DNA of 64,000 nucleotides from assembly GCA_002315655.1 (NCBI GenBank), contig DCHO01000010.1, forward strand, positions 39,428 to 103,427, given 5' to 3'. A program made the position numbers and the translations under genes. The notes under the pieces are model-generated. The model was not told the origin of the DNA. It saw nothing but the letters and a program-made list of their open reading frames with translations, and did not search any database. The first letter of the stretch is position 1. The number at the start of each line of letters is the position of its first letter. Below are positions 8,288 through 15,710 of this stretch, in pieces. The DNA comes from Christensenella sp. UBA1750. Its GTDB lineage: Bacteria > Bacillota > Clostridia > Christensenellales > UBA1750.

Positions 8288-10459
8288 ATGAAATTTTATC
8301 AGCAATGGATGGGCGGACGCTTTGACCCCGAAGGAAAGACCGCTTATCCGCAGTTTCCCGTAGCGGTTCCCGGCAACATTCAGTATGAATATGCCCAGTC
8401 CATCGGCATCGAAAACTTAGACCGGCTCTTCTATGCCAACACCGTGGCCAAGCTGGAAGAGACCGAAGGCTACACATGGGAATACAGAACCAATGTCACC
8501 TTTGACAAGAAGGAAGGGCAGAAGGTTTTCCTCGTCGCCGAGGGCGTAGACTATTACTTCGACGTGCTGCTGGACGGTAAAAAGATCTTCTATCAGGAAG
8601 GAATGTATAAAAAGGTTGAACTGGACTTAACCGACAGTGTGAAGCCCGGTTCCCTTGTGCAGTTCATCATCCATCCCCACCCCAAGCGCCCCGGTCCCTA
8701 CGACAGCTACCGTCAGGCCGCAGACCGAAGCGCAAAGCCCCCGGTCTGCTACGGCTGGGACTGGAACCCCCGGCTGCTCATCTCCGGCCTGTGGCAGCCC
8801 TGCTACATCGAGACCCGCGAGGATGATTTCATCTCCTCCTGCGAACCCTTCTACACCCTCAATGAAGACAGAACCGTGGCCTCCGTCCGCTTTGAGACCG
8901 AATGCAACGCGGAAGTCACCTACACCCTTTGCGACCGCGAGGGCAATGTCGTCTACAAGGGCACTGAACCCACCTTTACCGTTAAGAACGTGAACCTCTG
9001 GTGGTGCGTGGGCGAGGGCGAGCCGTACCTCTACACCTGGACTGCCGAAACCAAGTCCGACAAAAAGAGCGGCCGCATCGGCTTCCGCACCCTGCGCCTT
9101 GTGCAGAACGGCGGCGGTGCCGCTGCCGAACCCCAGCTTTTCCCCAAGCCCCGCTATGCCGCCTTCATCACCATGGAACTCAATGGCCGCCGCATCATGG
9201 GCAAGGGCTCCAACTGGGTCAATCCCGAGGTCTTCTTCGGCAGAATCACCGAGGAACGCTACCGCGAACTGCTGACCGCCGCGAAGGACGCCAACATGAA
9301 CCTGCTGCGTCTCTGGGGCGGCGCAGGCATGAACAAGCCCGCCTTCTACGACATCTGCGACGAGTTGGGTCTGCTCATCTGGCAGGAATTTATGCTGGCG
9401 TGCAACAACTATGTGGGTACTCCCGAGCTGCTCAAAGTCATGGAACAGGAAGGCACCGCTGTCATCAAGGCTCTGCGCTCTCACGTCTGTATCGCACTGT
9501 GGTGCGGCGGCAACGAGCTGTTCAACAACTGGTCGGGAATGGACGAGCAGAGCCATGTCATCCGTCTGCTGAACAAGCTCTGCTATGAGCTGGACTTCCA
9601 GCGCCCCTTCATGATGACCTCCCCCTCCACCGGCATGGCGCACGGTGGCTATCTGTTCAAGGATTTGGATTGCGGCGAGGATGTGCTGCAGTTCTTCGCC
9701 CACCAGCATTACACCGCCTACACCGAGTTTGGCGTACCCTCTCTGAACCCCGTGGAGCAGTTAAAGAAGGTCATTCCCGAAGACGAGCTGTTCCCCATCA
9801 AGCCGACAGAGGCTTGGGTCACGCACCACGCCTTCGGTGCCTGGGGCGACAACCAGTGGGCTTGCCTGCCCACCATCGAGGGCTATTTCGGCGAGCAGAA
9901 GTCTCTGGAAGAAACCGTTGCGCACTCCGAATGGCTGCAGTGCTCCGGCTATCAGGCCATCTTTGAGGAAGCCCGCCGCCAGTGGCCGTATTGCTCCATG
10001 GTTGTCAACTGGTGCTTCGAGGAGCCGTGGGTCTGCGCCGCGAACAACTCCTTAATCTCCTATCCCATGGAGATCAAGCCCGGCTATTACTCCGTCAAGA
10101 ACGCCCTGCGCCCCGTCATTGCCTCCGCCAGAATCCCCCACTTCGACTGGACGGGCGAGGACGACTTCTCTGCGGAAATTTGGTATCTGAACGACAGCAA
10201 CGAAGCCGAGTCCGATGAAGTGACCATCACCCTGCGTTGCGGCTCCTGGGAAAAGGAACTGCTCACCTGGAAGCCCAAGGATGTGGAGGGCAAGACCAAC
10301 CTTCAGGGTCCCACCGTCCACTGCAAGCTGCCCGAAGCCTCCGATTCCGACGCGCTGGAGCTGATTCTCCTCTCCAAGAAGTCCGGGCGTTCCAACGCTT
10401 ATAAGGTTCATTACAATTCTCTCATCAAGCAGGCTCCCACCGGCCAGCTTAATGTGTAG
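8288..10459 (+). CDS. GH2-family beta-mannosidase-like glycosidase
   Basis: 723 residues, cytoplasmic (no signal peptide). Retaining beta-glycosidase of the GH2 fold: N-terminal jelly-roll (about 1-190), immunoglobulin-like linker (190-280), TIM barrel (about 285-600) and a short C-terminal beta domain. The acid/base is Glu410 in LWCGGNELFNNW and the likely nucleophile is Glu480 in YTEFGVPS; NMNLLRLWGGAGMNK is typical of beta-mannosidases. It is shorter than most 800-850 residue beta-mannosidases. GGAG precedes the start by 9 bases. It stands alone with its own promoter; together with GH38 and GH130 in this window it suggests use of mannose-containing glycans. Substrate is inferred. Confidence 0.85.
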   Translation: MKFYQQWMGGRFDPEGKTAYPQFPVAVPGNIQYEYAQSIGIENLDRLFYANTVAKLEETEGYTWEYRTNVTFDKKEGQKVFLVAEGVDYYFDVLLDGKKIFYQEGMYKKVELDLTDSVKPGSLVQFIIHPHPKRPGPYDSYRQAADRSAKPPVCYGWDWNPRLLISGLWQPCYIETREDDFISSCEPFYTLNEDRTVASVRFETECNAEVTYTLCDREGNVVYKGTEPTFTVKNVNLWWCVGEGEPYLYTWTAETKSDKKSGRIGFRTLRLVQNGGGAAAEPQLFPKPRYAAFITMELNGRRIMGKGSNWVNPEVFFGRITEERYRELLTAAKDANMNLLRLWGGAGMNKPAFYDICDELGLLIWQEFMLACNNYVGTPELLKVMEQEGTAVIKALRSHVCIALWCGGNELFNNWSGMDEQSHVIRLLNKLCYELDFQRPFMMTSPSTGMAHGGYLFKDLDCGEDVLQFFAHQHYTAYTEFGVPSLNPVEQLKKVIPEDELFPIKPTEAWVTHHAFGAWGDNQWACLPTIEGYFGEQKSLEETVAHSEWLQCSGYQAIFEEARRQWPYCSMVVNWCFEEPWVCAANNSLISYPMEIKPGYYSVKNALRPVIASARIPHFDWTGEDDFSAEIWYLNDSNEAESDEVTITLRCGSWEKELLTWKPKDVEGKTNLQGPTVHCKLPEASDSDALELILLSKKSGRSNAYKVHYNSLIKQAPTGQLNV

Positions 10460-10471
10460 TCAACTCTTAAC

Positions 10472-10500
10472 TTGACGAATCCGAACGATTCTGCTATTCT
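10472..10500 (+). promoter_or_regulatory. promoter of the riboswitch-controlled purine operon
   Basis: TTGACG (10472-10477), 17-bp spacer, TATTCT (10495-10500); the transcript would start just before the riboswitch. Confidence 0.65.
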
Positions 10501-10517
10501 TACATCGTAATGTAAGG

Positions 10518-10590
10518 CTTTCCGTGACTGACGGACAAAAGCAGGTCACTGCAAGGGAGCGGAAAGCGTCAAATGCCGACCGTCTGGGCA
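10518..10590 (+). ncRNA. ZTP (pfl) riboswitch aptamer
   Basis: The conserved blocks of the pfl/ZTP motif can be read in order: CCGTGACTGACGG forming the P1-side element, the GGGAGC segment at 10555-10560, and GCCGACCGTCTGGGC at 10575-10589 closing the pseudoknot half. ZTP and ZMP build up when 10-formyl-tetrahydrofolate is short, and this class controls purine and one-carbon genes. Here it precedes the two genes for the last two steps of IMP synthesis, including the folate-dependent one. The aptamer end overlaps the terminator stem, as expected for transcriptional control. Confidence 0.88.
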
Positions 10591-10626
10591 CAGTATTTGG
10601 GAATTTACCCATGTACTGTGCCCTTT
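10584..10626 (+). terminator. riboswitch expression-platform terminator
   Basis: GGGCACAGTA pairs with TACTGTGCCC (inner part TGGG/CCCA also pairs) followed by TTTT. The 5' arm is shared with the end of the ZTP aptamer, so ligand binding would block the terminator and allow read-through. Confidence 0.85.
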
Positions 10627-10661
10627 TAGTTTGTCAAATACGAACAAAGGAGAACAATCAC

Positions 10662-11381
10662 ATGGACATCTACGCCATTCCTTCCATCGGGGAGCGCATC
10701 GCCGGCAACTCCTACGTCGGACGCGGGCTTGCCATCGGCACCACTTCTGACGGCACCAAGGCAGCCGTCGCCTATTTCATCATGGGGCGCTCCGCCAACT
10801 CCCGCAACCGCGTGTTCGTCATGAAGGACGGTGTGCTGCAAACCGCGCCCTTTGACGCTTCCAAGGTTGCCGACCCTTCTCTCATCATTTACAATGCGCT
10901 GAAAGTCATCGGGAACAAGCTCATCATCACCAACGGCGACCAAACCGACACCATCGAAGAAGGCGTAAAGAATGGCAAGTCCTTCTCCGAGTCCTTGGAA
11001 TCCCGCTGTTTTGAGCCGGACAAGCCCAATTACACCCCCCGCATCTCCGGCATGGCCACCTTCGGGGATAAGTTCAGCTATGAGCTCTCCATTCTGAAAT
11101 CTCTCGACGCGGAAGGCACCGACTGCGCCCGCTACACCTTCTCCTATCCCTCCAAGGCAGGTTTGGGGCACTTCATCCACACCTATGTCTGCGACGGCGC
11201 ACCTTCCATCCCCTCCTTCCAGGGCGAACCCGAGCGCATCGCCATCCCCAACGACATTAACGAGTTCACTTCTGACCTCTGGAACAATCTGGATGCCGAC
11301 AACAAGATTTCCCTGTATGTTCGCTACGTTGACCTAAAAGACAATTCCTTTACCGACCGCCTCATCAACAAATACAACTAA
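10662..11381 (+). CDS. IMP cyclohydrolase (PurO-like)
   Basis: 239 residues. Closes FAICAR to IMP, the final step of purine synthesis. The protein starts MDIYAIPSIGERIAGNSYVG and has the all-domain length of the stand-alone IMP cyclohydrolase family (NTN-hydrolase-like fold, COG3363) instead of the N-terminal half of bifunctional PurH. The ATG at 10662 is chosen because AAGGAG lies 10 bases upstream; an in-frame ATG at 10524 lies inside the riboswitch and is rejected. The next gene supplies the AICAR transformylase activity, so the pair replaces bifunctional PurH. Controlled by the ZTP riboswitch. Confidence 0.87.
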   Translation: MDIYAIPSIGERIAGNSYVGRGLAIGTTSDGTKAAVAYFIMGRSANSRNRVFVMKDGVLQTAPFDASKVADPSLIIYNALKVIGNKLIITNGDQTDTIEEGVKNGKSFSESLESRCFEPDKPNYTPRISGMATFGDKFSYELSILKSLDAEGTDCARYTFSYPSKAGLGHFIHTYVCDGAPSIPSFQGEPERIAIPNDINEFTSDLWNNLDADNKISLYVRYVDLKDNSFTDRLINKYN

Positions 11382-11392
11382 GGAGAAGTACC

Positions 11393-12577
11393 ATGAAAGA
11401 ATTTGCTCTGAAATACGGCTGCAACCCCAACCAGAAGCCCGCCAGCATCTACATGGCAGACGGCAGCGAGCTTCCTGTGGAAGTGCTCAACGGCCGTCCC
11501 GGCTACATCAATTTCTTAGATGCCTTAAACTCCTGGCAGCTCGTCCGCGAGATCAAGACCATCCTGGGGATGCCCGCCGCCGCTTCCTTCAAGCACGTTT
11601 CCCCCACCTCCGCCGCTGTGGGTCTGCCGCTGTCCGATAAGCTCAAAAAGGCCTGCTTTGTCAACGACATCAAGGGTCTGGACGATTCTCCTCTGGCCTG
11701 CGCTTACGCTCGCGCCCGCGGAACCGACAGAATGTCCTCCTTCGGCGACTGGATCGCCTTATCCGACGAATGTGACGTTACCACCGCAAAGCTCGTCAAG
11801 CGTGAAGTCTCCGACGGCATCATCGCGCCCGGGTACTCTCCCGAAGCGCTGGAAATCTTAAAGTCCAAGCACGGCGGCGCGTACAACGTGGTCAAGATCG
11901 ACGCGAACTACATCCCCGAAGTGCAGGAAAAGAAGCAGGTGTTCGGCGTTACCTTTGAGCAGGGACGCAACAACTTCGTTATTGACAAGAACCTGCTCTC
12001 CAACATCGTCACCAAGAATAAAGACCTGCCCGAAGAAGCCGTCCGCGACCTCATCATCTCCCTCATCACCTTAAAATACACCCAGTCCAACTCCGTGTGC
12101 TATGCCTATGACGGACAGGCCATCGGCGTGGGCGCGGGTCAGCAGAGCCGCATCCACTGCACCCGTCTGGCCGGTTCCAAAGCCGACACCTGGTTCCTGC
12201 GCCAGTACGACAAGGTGTTGAACCTGCCCTTCAAGCCCAAGATGGGGCGCCCCGAGCGCGACAACGTCATCGACTCCTACATCAACAAGAACGAAGAGGA
12301 TGTCTGCGCCGACGGCAACTGGCAGAAGTATTTCACCGAGCAGCCCGAACCCCTGACCGCCGAGGAAGCCAAGGCTTACCTTTCCACTATTTCCGGCGTT
12401 TCCTGCGGCTCTGATGCCTTCTTCCCCTTCTCCGACAACATCGAGCGTGCGTCTCGCTCCGGTGTTTCCTACGTTGCCGAGCCCGGCGGCTCTGTCCGTG
12501 ATGATCTCGTCATCGAGTGCTGCGATCAGAAGAACATGGTCATGTGCTTCACCGGAATGCGCCTCTTCCACCACTAA
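11393..12577 (+). CDS. AICAR formyltransferase (PurH C-terminal domain only)
   Basis: 394 residues. Transfers a formyl group from 10-formyl-tetrahydrofolate to AICAR. LKYGCNPNQKPA at the N-terminus, FKHVSPTSAAVG near residue 65, YTQSNSVCYAYDGQAIGVGAGQQSRIHCTRLAG near 225-260 and DAFFPFSDNIERA near the end are AICAR transformylase signatures. The N-terminal IMP cyclohydrolase domain of standard PurH is absent and is supplied by the gene 11 bp upstream. AAGGAG precedes the ATG. Confidence 0.92.
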   Translation: MKEFALKYGCNPNQKPASIYMADGSELPVEVLNGRPGYINFLDALNSWQLVREIKTILGMPAAASFKHVSPTSAAVGLPLSDKLKKACFVNDIKGLDDSPLACAYARARGTDRMSSFGDWIALSDECDVTTAKLVKREVSDGIIAPGYSPEALEILKSKHGGAYNVVKIDANYIPEVQEKKQVFGVTFEQGRNNFVIDKNLLSNIVTKNKDLPEEAVRDLIISLITLKYTQSNSVCYAYDGQAIGVGAGQQSRIHCTRLAGSKADTWFLRQYDKVLNLPFKPKMGRPERDNVIDSYINKNEEDVCADGNWQKYFTEQPEPLTAEEAKAYLSTISGVSCGSDAFFPFSDNIERASRSGVSYVAEPGGSVRDDLVIECCDQKNMVMCFTGMRLFHH

Positions 12578-12622
12578 GTTTCATCGTTTTCCCGAAAACC
12601 CAAATTCTCTCAAAATTTCCTA

Positions 12623-12651
12623 TTGAGAATTTTCTTCCACTGTGCTATACT
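12623..12651 (+). promoter_or_regulatory. promoter of tRNA-Arg
   Basis: TTGAGA (12623-12628), 17-bp spacer, TATACT (12646-12651), 14 bp before the tRNA. The -35 lies in a weak AAATTCTC/GAGAATTT hairpin that may terminate the purine operon. Confidence 0.6.
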
Positions 12652-12664
12652 GTAAGAGTTGTAA

Positions 12665-12740
12665 GCGCCTGTAGCTCAGTGGATAGAGTGTCCGACTCCG
12701 ACTCGGGAGACCGCAGGTTCGAATCCTGTCAGACGCACCA
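12665..12740 (+). tRNA. tRNA-Arg (anticodon CCG)
   Basis: A 76-base cloverleaf with encoded CCA. D arm GCTC/GAGT, anticodon stem TCCGA/TCGGG with loop CTCCGAC giving anticodon CCG at 12698-12700 (reads CGG), T arm with TTCGAAT. The acceptor stem GCGCCTG/CAGACGC has one C4-A69 mismatch. Confidence 0.93.
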
Positions 12741-12791
12741 AAGGACGGCAATTTTGATACAAACAGTGTCAAGATTACTGTCCTTTTTTTA
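12738..12791 (+). terminator. terminator after tRNA-Arg
   Basis: AAAGGAC pairs with GTCCTTT, and inside it TTGATAC with GTGTCAA; the stem is followed by a run of T. Confidence 0.75.
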
Positions 12792-12817
12792 AGTTGCAAT
12801 TTTTCTCATTCGGGGGA

Positions 12818-12846
12818 TTTACAAAATCTTTCCCGTATGCTACAAT
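12818..12846 (+). promoter_or_regulatory. promoter of the small-ORF leader
   Basis: TTTACA (12818-12823), 17-bp spacer, TACAAT (12841-12846), 38 bp before the small ORF start. Confidence 0.7.
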
Positions 12847-12883
12847 ATTTCATGGATAATCCAAGAAAAGGAGTTGACTTCGG

Positions 12884-12943
12884 ATGCAGTTCGGCGCAAC
12901 AATCGCTAAGCAAGCAAGCAAGCAAGCAAGCAAGCGTAGCTGA
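12884..12943 (+). CDS. 19-residue leader peptide with KQAS repeats
   Basis: ATG to TGA encodes MQFGATIAKQASKQASKRS. AAAAGGAG lies about 10 bases upstream and the promoter above drives it. The codons for the KQAS units are made by seven tandem copies of AAGC (12908-12935), so gain or loss of one 4-bp unit shifts the frame. Codons 3-5 are complementary to the 5' arm of the terminator that follows, as expected for an attenuation leader. Peptide function is unknown; it may matter only as a ribosome-position signal. It is also possible that the RNA, not the peptide, is what counts. Confidence 0.5.
   Translation: MQFGATIAKQASKQASKRS
12908..12935 (+). repeat. tetranucleotide tandem repeat (AAGC)7
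   Basis: Seven perfect AAGC units inside the small ORF, a length at which replication slippage is plausible. Confidence 0.9.
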
Positions 12944-12980
12944 ATTCTGCCCTTTTGTCAACACAAATACTGAAAACAAT

Positions 12981-13024
12981 GACGCTCTGCGCCGAATTTG
13001 AGTTCGGGTGTAGTGCGTCTTTTT
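12981..13024 (+). terminator. terminator/attenuator ahead of the membrane protein
   Basis: GACGC and GCGTC close a long stem with inner pairs CCGAA/TTCGG (one T-T mismatch, one bulged G), followed by TTTTT. Bases 12988-12996 (TGCGCCGAA) are also perfectly complementary to 12890-12898 (TTCGGCGCA) in the small ORF, which would give a competing antiterminator. Confidence 0.72.
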
Positions 13025-13057
13025 GTTTAGATTTTTTAGAAAAAGAGAGGTATTTTT

Positions 13058-13609
13058 ATGGAAAAGAAGAGAGTTGTCCCCATTTGGCTGAGCGTGGTTT
13101 TGCTGGTTTTGTTAGTTGCCGGAATTGCCTTTGATATTTTTGCTTTATTAAAATATACCGAACTTGAATCGTGGAACACACCTGTCAGAATAATTGACTG
13201 TATTGCTTGTGGTATTGCTTTGGCTTACTGCTTAAAAGGTTACAGCAAAAATGCAGCCGGCTTTTTCAAAGCGTTTTGTATTGCTTATTGTGTCTCCCGC
13301 GTTTTCCCGATTTTTGCAATCGCAGAATCATATCGGGCGGGCAATTTTGTTTATCCCCTTATCTTGCTAATGCATTTGATTACTTTTGCAGCAATGAGCA
13401 TTTTTGTTGTTGCCAAAGAACTTGGCAAGAAAAAATCATGTGTATTAGCAGGAATTATTTTCGCATGTACGCTTGTAAACCTATTACCAATTCTCGGCAC
13501 ACCTTTCTACTTTATGATTGGAATCATTACAAATCTCATTTTGACCATCGTGTTCCTCATCATGGTCTACGCGAAATATCAGGATAAAGCCGCCCGCGGC
13601 ACGAAGTAA
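13058..13609 (+). CDS. small multi-pass membrane protein of unknown function
   Basis: 183 residues with about five or six hydrophobic helices (roughly 8-28, 45-62, 70-90, 94-116, 125-145, 150-172) and basic ends. No family is recognised. AGAGAGG precedes the ATG. It is the only gene downstream of the repeat-bearing leader and attenuator, so its expression is probably controlled by that element. Its codon use is more A/T-rich than that of its neighbours (many ATT, TTT and GCA codons), which could mean later acquisition. Confidence 0.7.
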   Translation: MEKKRVVPIWLSVVLLVLLVAGIAFDIFALLKYTELESWNTPVRIIDCIACGIALAYCLKGYSKNAAGFFKAFCIAYCVSRVFPIFAIAESYRAGNFVYPLILLMHLITFAAMSIFVVAKELGKKKSCVLAGIIFACTLVNLLPILGTPFYFMIGIITNLILTIVFLIMVYAKYQDKAARGTK

Positions 13610-13692
13610 CAAGGCTACCCTGATGGCTACGTCCACGAGTATCAAAAGAAATAAATCGCAGAGGGTACATTGTATCAACCGTTCGGTTACAC

Positions 13693-13730
13693 AAAACCCC
13701 GCATTGTCTTTGGCAATGCGGGGTTTTGCA
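13693..13730. terminator. bidirectional terminator between convergent genes
   Basis: AAAACCCCGCATTG pairs perfectly with CAATGCGGGGTTTT around a 6-base loop; A and T tracts flank both sides. It serves the membrane protein (plus) and the GH172-like gene (minus). Confidence 0.85.
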
Positions 13731-13741
13731 TGATAAATCCG

Positions 13742-14767
13742 TTATTTCATCAGCATTTCATGATCCGTGGGGAGCGGTTTTGTCAAAGCGGACGGCTTTG
13801 TCTGGTACCACATACAGCAAGCGGTGTAGTCGTCATAACGGGGGCCTGTCCAGCCCAAGTTGTCCATGGTCATGCGGAAATTCTGCTCAAAATAGACAGG
13901 ATCGGTAACGTGCCAGCGGTAGAACAGAAAGCGCTGCTGCGCGTCATACTGCGGATCGAAGCGGCCTAAGATGGCATACATCCCGACGTAGGGCGACTGG
14001 AAGGGCTGATAGGTGTGGTTCACATGGTCGTTTCCGAAGGCATACGCGCCGCAGAAATAGTCCTCCGTGCCGGTGTAGTTCATGGTGGGATAGGTGTCGC
14101 CGTCGATATACATCTTGGCCTCGCCCTCCACAAAGCAGGTGTTGTGGCCGTTGAGCCCCACCGCCAGCGTCATGCCCGCAAAACATCCGCTACCCTTTAT
14201 GCCGTCAATCACGGTAAAGGCCTTGCCGGGGGTCACGGGATGCTCCTGCCGATAGGCGGCGTGGAAGTACATGGCATCCTCCGGCAATTCCCCGTACCAG
14301 CCTGAAATCATGTAATACAGGGTCTTTGGTTCGCTGCTGCGGTTCTCAATGGTGATTTTCCCGCGCTTGAAAAAGGGCATTTCAAAGACGCAGCTCACGC
14401 CCCGCGCCGGAGCCACGGTCATCATGGCCGAGGAAAAAGCGGGGTATTTTCCGTCTCTGTCGGCATACTGCTCGTCATAGGCACAGCCAAAGAAAGCCGA
14501 CAGCGGCGCTTCCACAGAAGGAAAATCGCTGTCCTCCCAGTACATCCGCAGGATCATGCTGTGAGAGATCGCGCCCGTCATCCAGATATGCGTGAACATT
14601 CCCGACCCTTTGGCATCCGCCAGCACCACGGTCTCCCCGGCGGGAATTTCTAAGTAGGCCGAGAGCTTTTCACAGTCCTTGCCCCTTGTGCCGCCGCCTT
14701 TGGTGCCGTCCTTGTTTTCCGCCGAGAAACCGAAGCTGCGGCGGGCAGCATAACGCCAGTTTTCCAT
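13742..14767 (-). CDS. DUF2961 / GH172-type glycoside hydrolase-like protein
   Basis: 341 residues, no signal peptide. The N-terminal NKDGTKGGGTRGKDCEKLSAY and GSGMFTHIWMTGAISHSMILRMYWEDSDFPSVEAP region is typical of DUF2961, the family now including GH172 enzymes that act on fructofuranosides and arabinofuranosides. The later GTEDYFCGAYAFG segment is also conserved in the family. It lies 9 bp after the ROK kinase gene, so the operon dehydrogenase-kinase-glycosidase probably handles one released sugar. Substrate is not readable. Confidence 0.78.
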   Translation of the reverse strand: MENWRYAARRSFGFSAENKDGTKGGGTRGKDCEKLSAYLEIPAGETVVLADAKGSGMFTHIWMTGAISHSMILRMYWEDSDFPSVEAPLSAFFGCAYDEQYADRDGKYPAFSSAMMTVAPARGVSCVFEMPFFKRGKITIENRSSEPKTLYYMISGWYGELPEDAMYFHAAYRQEHPVTPGKAFTVIDGIKGSGCFAGMTLAVGLNGHNTCFVEGEAKMYIDGDTYPTMNYTGTEDYFCGAYAFGNDHVNHTYQPFQSPYVGMYAILGRFDPQYDAQQRFLFYRWHVTDPVYFEQNFRMTMDNLGWTGPRYDDYTACCMWYQTKPSALTKPLPTDHEMLMK

Positions 14768-14776
14768 AAAATCCTC

Positions 14777-15658
14777 CTATTTGTCGAGCAGCGCCGCACC
14801 GATCACCGGGGCCTCACCGCCCAAGGACGCAATGCGCATGGTGAAGCCCACGCCGACCGCGCCGGTATAGGACAGTTCCTTCACCTTATCTATGATGGGC
14901 TGCACATAGAGTTCTTCCTGGGCGCACAGGCCGCCGGAGAGCAGCACCGCATCGGGCGACAGAACATTGACAATGCCTGAGAGTGCCTGTGCGGCGTAAT
15001 CCACCGCCTCGGAAATGACCTGCTTTGCCTCAATGTTACCGGCTTTTGCAAGGTCGAACAGTTCCTCTGTGGTTTCGCAAATGCCGCGCTCTTTGGCGGT
15101 TTTTGCCATGCCTGTGCCGGATGCGTAGGCCTCCATGCAGCCGTGCTTGCCGCAGCCGCACACGCGCCCGTTCTTCACCACGGGAATGTGCCCCATCTCT
15201 CCCGCCGTGCCCAGCGCACCGTGCCAAATCCGATGGTTGAGGACAATGCCGCAGCCGATGCCCGTGCCAAGCGTCACACACAGCACGCAGGATTTGTCCT
15301 TCATTTCGGGGGTCAGCGATTCCGCCCACGCCGCGGCTCTTGTGTCCTGCACCAGCATGGGGCACACGCCGGTTTCTTCACGGAAGAGCTCCGCCACGGG
15401 TTCATTCCTCCATTTGAGGTTCGGTGTCCAGACGACAAGCCCTTGCACGTTGTCCACCGTGCCGGGGATGCCGATGCCCACAAAGTCAATGGGTTCACCC
15501 TCTGCCAGCTTTTTTGCGATCTGCGCGGCCTGTTTTACGATCTCCTTGCAGGGCAATTCCGCGCCTGTGCTCATGCGTTCCTTTTTGAGGATTTCCCCGT
15601 TTTCGTTGACCACGGCAATCACGGCCTTGGTGCCGCCGATGTCGATTCCGATTCTCAT
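14777..15658 (-). CDS. ROK-family sugar kinase
   Basis: 293 residues. Phosphorylates a hexose or N-acetylhexosamine with ATP. IGIDIGGTKAVIAVV near the N-terminus is the phosphate-binding motif; GIGIPGTVD and LGTGIGCGIVLN are ROK signatures, and GHIPV..GRVCGCGKHGCMEAYASG near residues 155-185 is the zinc-binding His/Cys3 motif of ROK kinases. No DNA-binding domain is present, so it is an enzyme and not a repressor. Start set by AAGGAG. Neighbours are a sugar-type dehydrogenase and a GH172-like protein. Confidence 0.9.
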   Translation of the reverse strand: MRIGIDIGGTKAVIAVVNENGEILKKERMSTGAELPCKEIVKQAAQIAKKLAEGEPIDFVGIGIPGTVDNVQGLVVWTPNLKWRNEPVAELFREETGVCPMLVQDTRAAAWAESLTPEMKDKSCVLCVTLGTGIGCGIVLNHRIWHGALGTAGEMGHIPVVKNGRVCGCGKHGCMEAYASGTGMAKTAKERGICETTEELFDLAKAGNIEAKQVISEAVDYAAQALSGIVNVLSPDAVLLSGGLCAQEELYVQPIIDKVKELSYTGAVGVGFTMRIASLGGEAPVIGAALLDK

Positions 15659-15710
15659 ATCCCTTTTCTCCTTAGAAAGAAACCCACCATTTTCTGACGG
15701 GTTTTGTGTG

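Noticed and set aside
8627..9709. A 360-codon minus-strand frame opposite the GH2 gene
   Set aside because: Overlaps the GH2 catalytic barrel and shows no start signals or motifs.
10524..10661. In-frame upstream extension of the IMP cyclohydrolase
   Set aside because: It would translate the riboswitch and terminator; the ATG at 10662 has a proper ribosome site and fits family length.
12517..12792. Open frame running across the tRNA-Arg gene
   Set aside because: It crosses a complete tRNA and terminator.
12908..12935. The short tandem array as a CRISPR
   Set aside because: Units are 4 bp with no spacers. No CRISPR array or cas gene is visible in the window.
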